From an uncultured Eubacteriales bacterium (lineage in GTDB: Bacteria; Bacillota; Clostridia; Lachnospirales; Cellulosilyticaceae): a stretch of DNA of 64,000 nt. The first letter of the stretch is position 1; every line of letters starts with the position of its first letter. Made by a program: the position numbers and the translations under genes. The notes below the pieces were generated by a model, which made no database searches, had not been told where the DNA came from, and saw only the letters and a program-made list of their open reading frames with translations. This document shows positions 25,153 through 34,210 of this stretch, piece by piece. The stretch is taken from assembly GCA_900551325.1 (NCBI GenBank), contig URVM01000016.1, forward strand, positions 17,867 through 81,866. Direction: 5' to 3'.

Positions 25153-26652
25153 TTATTTCCCTAAATATTCATTAAGTTGTTTTTGCGCTTCAGCAATAAT
25201 TTCTTGGTAGCCTGCCTTATTAAGTTCTTCCATCATTTGTGGAACAATTTCTTCTGGATTAGCTGCACCTGTAATCAGTGAAGGTTGATACTTAGATTGA
25301 ATGTTTGCACATGCTGCAATTTGATTTTGTACAGACTGAGTATTAAAGGTAAAGCCTAGTGCTGGAGAAGAAATAGCTGTTTCTGTTTCAGCTTTTAAGT
25401 CTTGCCACATACTTGCTGGAGCTGGATCTACAGTATACATATTAAAGAATGTTCCTTGAGAATAAGCTGGTGTTTCATAGCCATCATTTAATTTCTTAAT
25501 ACTTGTATCTCCTGTTTTTTCATAATGTACCCCTTCGATTCCAAATGCAAGTAAGTTTCTCATTTTCTCATCTGTATTTACAAGTTCAATCACTTTTAAA
25601 GCTTTATCAATATTTTTTGAACCTGCTGAAACTGAAAGGAATGAACCTTGAATAGTTCTTGTAGAAAATGCTGGGCCATAGAATTTTTCATAAACAACAG
25701 GTACACCATCAGCCTCTGTCCAAGCATGTGGGAAACCTTGTGCTGCTGATATCATTCTACCTTTAGGATTTTCTGTAATAGTTGCTGCGTCTGGATTAAT
25801 GAGTCCATCTTTAAACCATGTATGAAGCATTTTAAGATTTTCCATTGTATTTTCTTGTTCCCAAGGGGATACAACGGTAGCACTTTCATCCTCATAGCCC
25901 ACTGTTACATAAGGTGAAACTAAAAGCTCGTCATATTTACAAATCATAGCTATAAATCCATTTATTCCTTCATTAGCTTGAAGCATAAGAGGATATTTAG
26001 TTGGATAAGCTTCCTTCATTTTTCTAAGAACTGGATCAAGGTCTTGTAAAGTCTTCATTTGTGTAATATCAATGCCTAACTCCTCTACTACAGGTTGTTG
26101 CCAAATCCAATATTGAGCTTGAGCTGAGTCTTTGTAGGCTGGTACCCCAAATATTTCACCATTTACTGTCATCCCTTGCCAAAGTGCTTCTGGAATAAAC
26201 TGCTTTAAGTTAGGGGTTTCATCTAAGTATGGGGTTAAATCTGCAAAATAACCCTTGTTTGCTAAATCCTGATAGCCAGTAATCCCTGCCCCGAAAGCAA
26301 TGTCATAAGACTCACCACTTTGTACAATCTTAGAAAGTTTTTCACCGTAATCGCCCCAGCTTGCATAACGAATATCTAGTGTCACATTAAGTTTTTCTTT
26401 CGTATATTCATTGATCGCTTCATTTACAGCATCAAGCTCTTTTGGTTCGTTACCAATTGTCCACCATACTAATTCTACTGGTTTCTCATCTTTTTTAGGT
26501 TCTTCTTTTTTAGTCTCTTCTTTTTTAGTCTCTTCTGTTGTACCTGGTGTTGATTCTGTCTTTCCTGGACTTGAACATCCTGCTAATGACCCCATTGCTA
26601 AAAGACCCATTGCCATAACTGCTACAAATTTCATTCTCATTTTTTTATTCAT
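25153..26652 (-). CDS. Extracellular solute-binding lipoprotein, LipO/YtcQ type
   Basis: 499 residues. Lipoprotein signal with lipobox LAGC (about 23-26), then a charged Thr/Glu/Lys spacer (repeated TKKEE units) and a family-1 solute-binding fold (VELVWWTIGNEPKELDAVNEAINEY; YDIAFGAGITGYQDLANKGYFADLTPYLDE). It would capture an oligosaccharide outside the cell for the two permeases encoded upstream. Last gene of a three-gene operon. Confidence 0.92.
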   Translation of the reverse strand: MNKKMRMKFVAVMAMGLLAMGSLAGCSSPGKTESTPGTTEETKKEETKKEEPKKDEKPVELVWWTIGNEPKELDAVNEAINEYTKEKLNVTLDIRYASWGDYGEKLSKIVQSGESYDIAFGAGITGYQDLANKGYFADLTPYLDETPNLKQFIPEALWQGMTVNGEIFGVPAYKDSAQAQYWIWQQPVVEELGIDITQMKTLQDLDPVLRKMKEAYPTKYPLMLQANEGINGFIAMICKYDELLVSPYVTVGYEDESATVVSPWEQENTMENLKMLHTWFKDGLINPDAATITENPKGRMISAAQGFPHAWTEADGVPVVYEKFYGPAFSTRTIQGSFLSVSAGSKNIDKALKVIELVNTDEKMRNLLAFGIEGVHYEKTGDTSIKKLNDGYETPAYSQGTFFNMYTVDPAPASMWQDLKAETETAISSPALGFTFNTQSVQNQIAACANIQSKYQPSLITGAANPEEIVPQMMEELNKAGYQEIIAEAQKQLNEYLGK

Positions 26653-26686
26653 TACTTTTCCCCCTTAATAATGATAGTCCTATTTA

Positions 26687-27619
26687 TTATTCTTTGACTG
26701 CTCCAATCGTTAATCCTGAAATAAAGTATTTCTGGAAGAACGGATAAGAACAAGCAATAGGAAACACAACTAAAATTACAATAGCCATTTTAACAGTCTC
26801 ACTAGGTAAATCCTGAACTGCCTGCACGGCTGATGCCCCCAGCATTGCTATATTTTTATTAATAAACTCTATATCCCCTTCAATACGATTAAGCATTGCT
26901 TGAAGTGGCACAAGTTTAGAGTCATCAATAAAAAGTAAAGCATTATACCAATCATTCCAATAAGCAAAACTTAAAAATAATCCTATTGTTGCAATGGCTG
27001 GTAAGGCAACAGGTAGTACAATCTTTGTAAAAATCTTAAATTGACTTGCCCCATCAATTTTGGCTGACTCTATAAGCGAATCTGGAACAGTGGTTGTAAA
27101 AAATGTACGTAAAATAATAATATAGAAAGAAGAAACAGCCATAGGTAAAATAAGTGCCCATAAACTATCTTTCAATTTAAGCATAGTGGCAACTACAATA
27201 TAAAAAGAAATCATCCCTCCACTAAAAAGCATGGGAATAAAAATAATCCAAGTAAATAACTTTTTAAACTTAAAGTTTTTTCTAGATAAAGAGTAGGCAA
27301 TACTTGTATTAAGAACTAGGCCAATAACAGTACCTCCTATTGTTACAATAATAGATACAAAAAAGGCATTAAAAATACTGACTCTCGATTCCCACAAATA
27401 CCTATAAGCTTCTAAGGAAAATTCTTTTGGCCAAAATCTATAGCCATATTGGGCAATACTTTGCTCTGAACTGATTGAAATCATAAATACTAATATAACT
27501 GGTAATACACATATAACCCCTAATAATATAAAAAGTAAAGAACAAACCACATTTGTCGTTTTTGATACTCTATTAAATTTTTCTGCCCCTTCAAATACTA
27601 CTTTCTTATCTTTTTTCAT
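26687..27619 (-). CDS. Sugar ABC transporter permease, LplC/YtcP type
   Basis: 310 residues, six hydrophobic segments, with the inner-membrane permease signature around ESAKIDGASQFKIFTKIVLPVALPAI (EAA loop). Family of MalG-like permeases of the complex-carbohydrate subclass. Follows the LplB-type gene by 12 bases and precedes the binding-protein gene by 34. Confidence 0.93.
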   Translation of the reverse strand: MKKDKKVVFEGAEKFNRVSKTTNVVCSLLFILLGVICVLPVILVFMISISSEQSIAQYGYRFWPKEFSLEAYRYLWESRVSIFNAFFVSIIVTIGGTVIGLVLNTSIAYSLSRKNFKFKKLFTWIIFIPMLFSGGMISFYIVVATMLKLKDSLWALILPMAVSSFYIIILRTFFTTTVPDSLIESAKIDGASQFKIFTKIVLPVALPAIATIGLFLSFAYWNDWYNALLFIDDSKLVPLQAMLNRIEGDIEFINKNIAMLGASAVQAVQDLPSETVKMAIVILVVFPIACSYPFFQKYFISGLTIGAVKE

Positions 27620-27631
27620 TTTATCCCCTCC

Positions 27632-28576
27632 CTAGAACAATCCGTTCTCACCATCTATTTTTTTAACAATTGTATTTGCTAGGATGATTGTTATACACCC
27701 AATAACAGATTGTAAGAAAGCTGCTGCTGAACTCATTGCCATACTCCCCGTACCCTCAATAGCTTTATAAATATAAGTATCAATGGTTGCGGTTGTATTA
27801 AAGATCAAGCCTGAATTTCTAGGTACTTGATAAAAAAGTCCAAAGTCTGATTTAAAGATGCCCCCTACTGCCATAATAAACATAATGATAATAATAGGTT
27901 TAATAAGTGGTATGGTTATGTACTTAATTTGTTGTATTTTTGTGGCCCCATCAATTAAAGCTGCCTCATAATAAGTTTGGTCAATACCTGTAATAGCAGC
28001 TAAATAAACGACCATTCCATAACCCATGCCTTTCCAAGAATTCATAAAGACAATGATAAATGGCCAATATTCTTCTTTCATATACCACTGAATAGGGGTC
28101 TTACCTAAATTAGTTATAAGTTGATTAAGGATGCCTTTATCATAACTTAAAAAGGAAAATACAAAATAACTTACAACTACCCAAGACAAGAAATGAGGTA
28201 AAAACATAGCTGTTTGACAAATTTTCGCAAGTTTTCTATTGTAAAGCTGATTAATTAAAATCGCTAAAGTAACAGGAATAACTACACCTAAAATAATAAA
28301 GACAATATTATATAAAATCGTATTTCTTAAAATAATGACTGCATCTGGAGTCTTAAATAAGAACTCAAAGTTTGTTAGGCCTACCCACTCACTACTTATC
28401 AGACTTTGTATAAACCCTTTCCCCGGTCTAATACGAAAATCTTTAAAAGCAATAAGTATTCCCACCATAGGCAAAAAGCTAAAAATCACATACCAAATCA
28501 ATGTAGGCAGTGCTAAAAGTGTTAATTCTAAATCATCTCTACTTACTTTAAATCTTCCCCTTCTATTTCCCCTCAT
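27632..28576 (-). CDS. Sugar ABC transporter permease, LplB type
   Basis: 314 residues with six hydrophobic segments and the EAA loop YEAALIDGATKIQQIKYITIPLIKPII. First gene of the transporter operon. The ATG at 28576 has GGGGGAG 8 bases upstream; a TTG one codon earlier is also open. No ATPase gene is present, so an MsmX-like ATPase elsewhere is needed. Confidence 0.93.
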   Translation of the reverse strand: MRGNRRGRFKVSRDDLELTLLALPTLIWYVIFSFLPMVGILIAFKDFRIRPGKGFIQSLISSEWVGLTNFEFLFKTPDAVIILRNTILYNIVFIILGVVIPVTLAILINQLYNRKLAKICQTAMFLPHFLSWVVVSYFVFSFLSYDKGILNQLITNLGKTPIQWYMKEEYWPFIIVFMNSWKGMGYGMVVYLAAITGIDQTYYEAALIDGATKIQQIKYITIPLIKPIIIIMFIMAVGGIFKSDFGLFYQVPRNSGLIFNTTATIDTYIYKAIEGTGSMAMSSAAAFLQSVIGCITIILANTIVKKIDGENGLF

Positions 28577-28649
28577 CAAAACAACTCCCCCTTATCCATT
28601 ATGATTATAATGTATCTTTAAATTTTTCTTTGCCTATGTAAATTCTTCT

Positions 28650-28665
28650 TTGTACAATTGCACAA
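28650..28665. promoter_or_regulatory. Operator-like palindrome before the ABC operon
   Basis: TTGTACAATTGCACAA is a 16-base palindrome with one mismatched pair, 74 bases before the first permease start. A reasonable binding site for the linked LacI regulator. Confidence 0.4.
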
Positions 28666-28989
28666 GATTATTAAGAAAAAGTATGGGATTAAAAGTTATT
28701 AAGTTCTATACGTTGTTTACATGAAAATGTATTTATTTTCCATTTATATGTCTACTATATCCTTTTTATGGCAAAATTTCAATAGTTTTACCAATTTTAT
28801 TATATTAATTTTTTATTTTATTATTTAATATTTTAAACTTGTAAATCATTTCATGAATATACAGTTTACCTTTGTACTTTTCATGTAAAGTTATACTTTA
28901 TGTTTATCAAACTGTTCCATTTAGTAATAAACTATATTCAATTTATCAAATACAACTTGTAGGCAAAATAAAATTTCTCCACACAAAAA

Positions 28990-29017
28990 AGCTTGCGCAC
29001 TTTATAGTGTACAAGCT
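28990..29017 (-). terminator. Terminator of the DUF1456 gene
   Basis: AGCTTG...CAAGCT outer stem with CAC/GTG inner pairs, followed on the minus strand by TTTTTTG. Confidence 0.7.
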
Positions 29018-29080
29018 CCTATTGTTATATTGTTTCTTACTCCATTTAGCCCCCTAAGCCTCTTTGTCTGATTTAATCTC

Positions 29081-29602
29081 CTATAGGTCAATGTCTTTTC
29101 TATTTTTTATGGTTAGGCCCTTTAAGAAATTCCTAGCATATCTATCACCACACGCTTTGTAATTTTTATGCCCTTCTTTTCTAAGTACAGCACCTAATTC
29201 TCCTTTTGTTATCACAACACCTGCTGTCTCTAATATGTCCAGCATATCTTCACTTGTTAAGGCCAATGCGATCTTTAATTTTTTGAACAACACATTATTC
29301 ACACTTTTATTATCTGTCATAATATGAGATGGAGGTTCAGGCTTTCCCTCCTTTGGCTCTTGCTTACCTCTTTTAAAGATAATGAATCCATTCAAAAATG
29401 ATTCAAGTGTATGATTATCACATGGCATATTATCTTCCATATCCCTCATAGCCAGATCATCTTCATCCTTTGATTTTATAAGTATCTTTCTTATCTGTTC
29501 ATCGTTTAATTCCACACCACCTAGTTTAAATATTTCTTGCATCTGTGTGTTTTTTAAATCCAATGCATATCTTAATCTAATGAGTATATCATTATTATCC
29601 AT
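29081..29602 (-). CDS. DUF1456 (YehS-like) protein
   Basis: 173 residues made of two copies of the DUF1456 helical unit: DILIRLRYALDLKNTQMQEIF with GGVELNDEQIRKIL, and LFKKLKIALALTSEDMLDIL with GVVITKGELGAVLRKEGHKNY and the terminal RNFLKGL. The family is common and uncharacterised. The ATG at 29602 has GGAGG 8 bases upstream; the TTG five codons earlier overlaps that ribosome site and is rejected. Confidence 0.9.
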   Translation of the reverse strand: MDNNDILIRLRYALDLKNTQMQEIFKLGGVELNDEQIRKILIKSKDEDDLAMRDMEDNMPCDNHTLESFLNGFIIFKRGKQEPKEGKPEPPSHIMTDNKSVNNVLFKKLKIALALTSEDMLDILETAGVVITKGELGAVLRKEGHKNYKACGDRYARNFLKGLTIKNRKDIDL

Positions 29603-29695
29603 CTGTAAATCCTCCAAGTTCTTCTTAAAAGTCCTATTTATTATAACATAGCTTCTACTTCTTTTTTAAAATAATTAAATCGTATTCTAAAAGAG

Positions 29696-30403
29696 TTAAC
29701 AGTTGATATTAGCTTTTCTAGCCTGACTACATAACTCTTTAACTTTAAGTGTATATGTCTTCTCATCTTTAATAAACTGAGTGCCACATTGCCTAAATTC
29801 AAAACTAACCCCTTTAGCTCTGCACTGGTCCCGAATAGACAAAACCCAGTTATAATTTAGTGGCCTTGCCTCTCTATCAGATTCACCACCAACTACTACT
29901 AATTTAACATTATCCAGATATTTTTCTATATTGATTTCTTCAATAAGAGGCTGACAAATTATATTCTTATGTTTTATTGGAAGAGTGCTAAATATAGACA
30001 ATCTAAAGTCTGCTCTATCTTGATTTTCAACAGTGCAACCGACTGTTACATTATCATATCCGTCATTCCAATCATTGGGAATACATTACAAGAATCTTTC
30101 AATCCTTTTTGTAAGAAAAATAAAATTCAAGTCTGAGCGTTCTTTTATCATTTTCCAACACTCTTTCCTCCACTCATCAGCTTCTTCAATAAGAAAATCT
30201 GTAGAAAAGCATACATATACGGTTTGACCTGACTTAATTTTATACTCACCTTTTTTATTTTTTGCAATAGGTCCATAAAAATTATCTGTTTTTACAATAA
30301 TGCTTGTGTCTACTCCCTTTTTAACATCACCTTTATGAATATAACAGTACCTACAGCCTTCACTATATTTGTGACAACCACGCCATGGGTTCCACATTGC
30401 CAT
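29696..30403 (-). pseudogene. DUF5131 (phage Gp37/Gp68-like) gene with an in-frame stop
   Basis: One reading frame of 236 codons interrupted by a single TAA at 30086-30088 and otherwise intact. The first part has the family opening MWNPWRGCHKYSEGCRYCY with a radical-SAM-like CxxxxxxCxxC pattern and FFLTKRIERF-like FIFLTKRIERF. After the stop the frame continues CIPNDWNDGYDNVTVGCTVENQ and VVVGGESDREARPLNYNWV, both characteristic. A Glu or similar codon is expected at the stop. Either a nonsense mutation, a sequencing error, or two separately translated halves; no frameshift is needed. Confidence 0.85.
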
Positions 30404-30517
30404 AGTAACACCACCTAAAATTTTGATTTGTCATTTTGAAAACTTATTACACATAAGTCTATATTAATAATCTAAATATTACAACATTTATTCTCTTATA
30501 TACAACCTATCCTAGGG

Positions 30518-31870
30518 CTACTTGCTTATTCCTTGTTTCCATTCTCCCCAATTCTTCTTTATTTGTGTGCCTGTTAGCATATCCTTGAAGATTACCTCCC
30601 CATTTAACCACTCCGCCTCACCTACTAAGATAACCTGATTAATCCCTCTAGTATTTGCATAACTAAGTTGCTTCTTAAGAGGCGCCCCATTCATATAGAC
30701 TTCTGAGAGTATACCTTGTTGTTGAAGTATTCTATTTATTTCTATACACACTTTTAAAGTATTTCCTATTGGACAAATAAGGTATGTCATTTGATCTACT
30801 AGAGAATACTTTTCTATAAATCCTATTTCTCCTAATACAAAAAATAATCTAGTTATACCTATTGATATACCTACACCAGGCATTTTTTGCTCTGTATAAA
30901 GCCCTGTTAGATTGTCATATCTCCCTCCTGAGCATATAGAACCATAAACTTCATTGCCTACAAGTACTGTTTCAAATACTGTACCTGTATAGTAATCTAG
31001 CCCTCGAATAATCTTTAAATCTATAATAGCATTCTCTTTTCTAACTCCAAATGCATCTACCATCCCCATTACGTCTTCCAGTTCATCAATTCCTTCTTTT
31101 ATACTTACATAACCTTGAGAAATTGTTGTCTCACTCTTACAGTATTTTGCTAGTTCTCCAAACTGCATCTTTAACATCTCAATGCAATCTTCTACAGTAC
31201 CCTGGATTTCTATGAAGTTCTGGATTATATCTGCTTTTTCCCTTCCTATTAATACTTGTAGTTGTTCCATACAGCTTTCTCCGCCCATTTTATCGTATTT
31301 ATCAATAAGCCCCATTACCTCTTGTTGTGTCTCTATTTCAAGTACATCTAATACACCTGCAAGAATCTTTCTATTACTGATTTGAAACTTATAATTTGTT
31401 AAGCCAATACTTTCAAAAGCTTGTGCTGCTAAATTTATCACATAAGCATCATTACCAATATCTAACCTATTAGGATTTACAATATCAATATCCAACTGAT
31501 AAAACTCACGGTAGCGTCCTTTTTGATTACGCTCCCCTCGGTATACTTTACCTAATTGATAACGCTTAAAAGGAAATGCTAGCTCATTCATGTGTTGCAC
31601 CACATACCTTGCAAAAGGAACAGTTAAGTCAAATCTTAAAGCCTGCTTCATTTTCTCCTTATCAATACGATAAACTTGCTTCTCTGTCTCACCTGCTGAC
31701 TTGGCAAGAAGTATTTCTTCCTTCTCAATAATAGGTGTATCCATAGGTAAACAACCATTTCTCTTATACACCTGAATCATTTTACTAACTATATCCTCAA
31801 AAATAAGCTGTTCTCTTGGCCCAAGCTCCATAAAACCTGGTAATATAGATGGTTTAATTTTTTCTCTCAT
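30518..31870 (-). CDS. hisS: Histidine--tRNA ligase
   Basis: 450 residues. Class II synthetase motifs are visible: motif 2 region YRGERNQKGRYREFYQLDID, the HisRS-specific RGLDYYTGTVFE and SGGRYDNL with GIGITRL-like GISIGITRLF (motif 3), and a C-terminal anticodon-binding domain (EVYMNGAPLKKQLSYAN). The N-terminus LPGFMELGPREQ differs from the commonest bacterial form, so it may belong to a second HisRS subgroup. Start at ATG 31870 with AAAGGAGAG; the open frame further upstream runs through a terminator and is not used. Preceded by a His leader peptide. Confidence 0.92.
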   Translation of the reverse strand: MREKIKPSILPGFMELGPREQLIFEDIVSKMIQVYKRNGCLPMDTPIIEKEEILLAKSAGETEKQVYRIDKEKMKQALRFDLTVPFARYVVQHMNELAFPFKRYQLGKVYRGERNQKGRYREFYQLDIDIVNPNRLDIGNDAYVINLAAQAFESIGLTNYKFQISNRKILAGVLDVLEIETQQEVMGLIDKYDKMGGESCMEQLQVLIGREKADIIQNFIEIQGTVEDCIEMLKMQFGELAKYCKSETTISQGYVSIKEGIDELEDVMGMVDAFGVRKENAIIDLKIIRGLDYYTGTVFETVLVGNEVYGSICSGGRYDNLTGLYTEQKMPGVGISIGITRLFFVLGEIGFIEKYSLVDQMTYLICPIGNTLKVCIEINRILQQQGILSEVYMNGAPLKKQLSYANTRGINQVILVGEAEWLNGEVIFKDMLTGTQIKKNWGEWKQGISK

Positions 31871-31900
31871 ACGAATCTCTCCTTTAAAATTAAAATAAAA

Positions 31901-31930
31901 AATGCACATAGGCATATACCTACGTGCATT
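31901..31930 (-). terminator. Attenuator terminator of hisS
   Basis: AATGCACGTAGG and CCTATGTGCATT pair (one G-U) around TATATG, followed on the minus strand by TTTTTATTTTAATTTT. It ends 30 bases before the hisS start, so readthrough must be regulated for hisS to be expressed. Confidence 0.9.
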
Positions 31931-32110
31931 TTCTCTCCTATTTAAGGAGAGCATTGAATTATTCATTCAACTCATCACAGTAGATACAAGCCTAACCTTA
32001 AATAGACCTGTATCTACCAATCAAATTGGTGACCCAAGTCCTACTTGTGATGATGATGTAATTGTACTATATTATTAGTTCTTACATTTGTTGAATTCAT
32101 AATTCCCTCC
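31931..32110 (-). promoter_or_regulatory. hisS leader region: translation-controlled attenuator
   Basis: Between the leader peptide and the terminator are several stems: TAGATACA at 31981-31988 with 32009-32016, CCAAT at 32017-32021 with 32025-32029, TTGAAT/ATTCAA at 31954-31971 and CTCTCC/GGAGAG at 31933-31951. Alternative pairing as a ribosome stalls on the His codons could decide termination. A T-box motif (AGGGTGG) is absent. Confidence 0.7.
32041..32100 (-). CDS. Histidine leader peptide of hisS
   Basis: A 19-codon frame ending with four consecutive His codons (CAT CAT CAT CAC), then Lys and TAG: its peptide ends in VQLHHHHK. The ATG at 32100 is preceded by GGAGGG with a 4-base gap. Position, size and composition are those of a ribosome-mediated attenuation peptide that senses charged tRNA-His. 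Confidence 0.85.
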   Translation of the reverse strand: MNSTNVRTNNIVQLHHHHK

Positions 32111-32251
32111 GTATATTTGTTTGAATTATTATATACTTTAGTATGCCATCTGTCAAACCATACTTCTGCATTAGTACGCTCATCTATCTCTAATACATTT
32201 ATATACTTTACTACTTATGCATGGCAAGGTTCATCGTCTTATGAGCATCTG

Positions 32252-32869
32252 CTACCCTCTCGTTTCTAATTTTTCATATATACAGCCATATAGTTCATTA
32301 GTATATGCTTTCTTGTACATTGGCATATGATTAATCCAAGCTATGTATCTTGAAATATCCTCTATCTGTTCTTTTTCTACCCTATCTTTTATATATATCA
32401 GTGCTAATTCTCGTATATTTTCCACGTGATCATTACATCTCATAAGTATAAATTTCAAGCTCTCATGATATCCAATTAGAATAAGTCTCTTTAGGGCTTC
32501 TTCTCTACAATACCCATTGGGGTGAAAAGTGACTAATCCCAAAAAAGTTATCTTTTCTTCTATGGTTAAATCCTCTGTGCATAGCTTTCTTACAACTTCT
32601 GGCGTATAAATGTTGTACCAATTATTGCCTTTGTAGTTTCTAAAATGTCTGTAAATATGAATATAATGCAAGTGGGCATACGACTTCATTCCTATTGTTA
32701 GAATCTGAATCACTTTTTTTATGCGCTCTTCACTAAGAGTAGGAAGTATCTCAAACACTTTTCTTAGTTCATCTGCGCCCCTAAGTAGTATGAATGCCTC
32801 AAAGTCTTGTCCTGATATCAATTGACACTGTAAGTTACGCCACAAGTTATGAAAAGTTCTTTTATTCAT
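32252..32869 (-). CDS. Uncharacterised helical protein, last gene of unknown operon
   Basis: 205 residues from the ATG at 32869, which has GGAGG; it overlaps the preceding gene by 8 bases. Almost entirely alpha-helical with HEAT-like helices (EEKITFLGLVTFHPNGYCREEALKRLILIGYHESLKFIL). No family recognised. Fourth member of the operon 34333-32252. Confidence 0.75.
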   Translation of the reverse strand: MNKRTFHNLWRNLQCQLISGQDFEAFILLRGADELRKVFEILPTLSEERIKKVIQILTIGMKSYAHLHYIHIYRHFRNYKGNNWYNIYTPEVVRKLCTEDLTIEEKITFLGLVTFHPNGYCREEALKRLILIGYHESLKFILMRCNDHVENIRELALIYIKDRVEKEQIEDISRYIAWINHMPMYKKAYTNELYGCIYEKLETRG

Positions 32870-33731
32870 TACCTTTCCTCCTACTTGTTTCATCTCTTTC
32901 TTGGTTAGGTCCATAATAAAGGGTCTGCACTTGACTTTTAAATGCTCCTAAAGGTTGGTTCTTTCTATCCATTACACACTTAAAACCATGCACGATATAA
33001 GTTAGAGCACCCTTTGTTCTATATCTGTAGCAGTGATTAACTTCATCATATTTATAAAGTCCTTCTTCTTCACCCTTTATAAAGCGTTTGCTTCTTCTAT
33101 TCTCCATATATGTTTCAAGATCTACCCTATGGTTTCTATATTCCAAATCAGATTCATATAAACGTTGCTCTACTGCTTTTAAGTGTCTTTCTATTGCCTC
33201 TCCTACCTTATCAGGTTCCCAACACCACATATACAGTGCCCCTCGTTCCCTTTCCATTTGTGGCAACAGCTCTGATGTAGTTATAATGTTCTTTTCATCA
33301 GAAAATGCAGTATGTAGCTCTATACCATGATAATGAACAGATTTGATAAGTTTTAAAGTTTTATTACTTTGCTCAAGAATGTTGTAATTACAACAAATAA
33401 GTGCTTCTGTCCCATACGTTCTATGGCTATAATGTAAATAATATGTATTAGATTGTCTTCCACCACCTAAATGTTTTTCCTCTACATATGCTTTTTTCCT
33501 ATAGTTATCTTGCCACTGAAAACCTCTCTTTTTTAATTCTGCTTCTAGTAGTGCAATAACTTTCCATCCGATCTTGTCCTCTTCATTTAAATCATATGGT
33601 TCGTATCTTTCTCGGGTTCTAAATTCCTCAGGCTCCAAGAAGTTTTTTACAATATTAATTATGTAACAAATCAAAAGAATTACTATAATTACTGCTATCA
33701 ATACCATTGTAATAATTATCTTATTACTCAT
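32862..33731 (-). CDS. Uncharacterised membrane-anchored protein
   Basis: 289 residues. One N-terminal membrane helix (IIITMVLIAVIIVILLICYIINIV), then a soluble domain beginning with a charged ERYEPYDLNEEDK and containing many Tyr, Trp and Cys, with WEPDKVGEAIERHLKAVEQRL as a clear helix. No family recognised. Starts 11 bases after the upstream gene, with GGGTGAGGGG. Confidence 0.75.
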   Translation of the reverse strand: MSNKIIITMVLIAVIIVILLICYIINIVKNFLEPEEFRTRERYEPYDLNEEDKIGWKVIALLEAELKKRGFQWQDNYRKKAYVEEKHLGGGRQSNTYYLHYSHRTYGTEALICCNYNILEQSNKTLKLIKSVHYHGIELHTAFSDEKNIITTSELLPQMERERGALYMWCWEPDKVGEAIERHLKAVEQRLYESDLEYRNHRVDLETYMENRRSKRFIKGEEEGLYKYDEVNHCYRYRTKGALTYIVHGFKCVMDRKNQPLGAFKSQVQTLYYGPNQERDETSRRKGNE

Positions 33732-33742
33732 TTCCCCTCACC

Positions 33743-34207
33743 CTATTCAATATGTCTTATAGCTACTTCCTCATCCTCAATACTTCTTAGAAATTCGACA
33801 AAATCCCTAAATCTCTTTAATAAATCAAATTCTATATCTTTCTTTCGTCTATGAATTTTCATTATTCCCTTGTGGTCTGTCTCTACATTTTTAAGACGTC
33901 GCAAATCTATAAAAGTATGATCTTTTATTTTTTCTAAATAACATTGCCCCTTCGGTTTTGTATCTAATGAGCACATAGTTCCATAAACTTTAATGGTACA
34001 TCCCCCACTTCCCATTCCCTGTTCATATTCTGGAAAACTATAAAGATAATCATATCCCAATACATCTTGATCTTCTTCTAGCATCTGTAATATAGCCTCT
34101 GTACACTGTAATAAATCTGTAGTATTTTTATAAGCTATATTCTTCTTATCTAATCCTTTTCTCACTTTAAAATGTTCATATACCCCAAATGTTACTGCAT
34201 ATGACAC
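33743..34207 (-). CDS. Uncharacterised soluble protein
   Basis: 154 residues, start GTG three bases after the stop of the small upstream gene (TAAGGCGTG), so translation is probably coupled. Contains GYDYLYSFPEYEQGMGSGGCTIKVYG and a basic helix near the end (RRKKDIEFDLLKRFRDFVEFL). No family recognised. Confidence 0.7.
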   Translation of the reverse strand: MSYAVTFGVYEHFKVRKGLDKKNIAYKNTTDLLQCTEAILQMLEEDQDVLGYDYLYSFPEYEQGMGSGGCTIKVYGTMCSLDTKPKGQCYLEKIKDHTFIDLRRLKNVETDHKGIMKIHRRKKDIEFDLLKRFRDFVEFLRSIEDEEVAIRHIE

Positions 34208-34210
34208 GCC

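Larger units (their letters stand above)
28577..29080. other. 504-base intergenic region upstream of the ABC operon
   Basis: No gene seen. It holds the palindrome at 28650-28665, a 12-base inverted pair TTTACATGAAAA (28716-28727) and its complement (28878-28889), a long AT-only stretch, and the terminator of the DUF1456 gene. Confidence 0.6.

Noticed and set aside
28872..29057. 61-codon plus-strand frame
   Set aside because: No ribosome site, overlaps a terminator of the minus-strand DUF1456 gene, AT-driven Leu/Tyr/Phe composition.
29696..30403. Prophage remnant
   Set aside because: The DUF5131 family is phage-associated, but no integrase, structural or lysis genes are near it.
31871..31966. 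N-terminal extension of HisRS
   Set aside because: The extra codons run through the terminator stem and lack a ribosome site; ATG 31870 has AAAGGAGAG.
31871..32110. T-box riboswitch before hisS
   Set aside because: The conserved AGGGTGG T-box sequence is absent and a complete leader peptide with four His codons is present instead.
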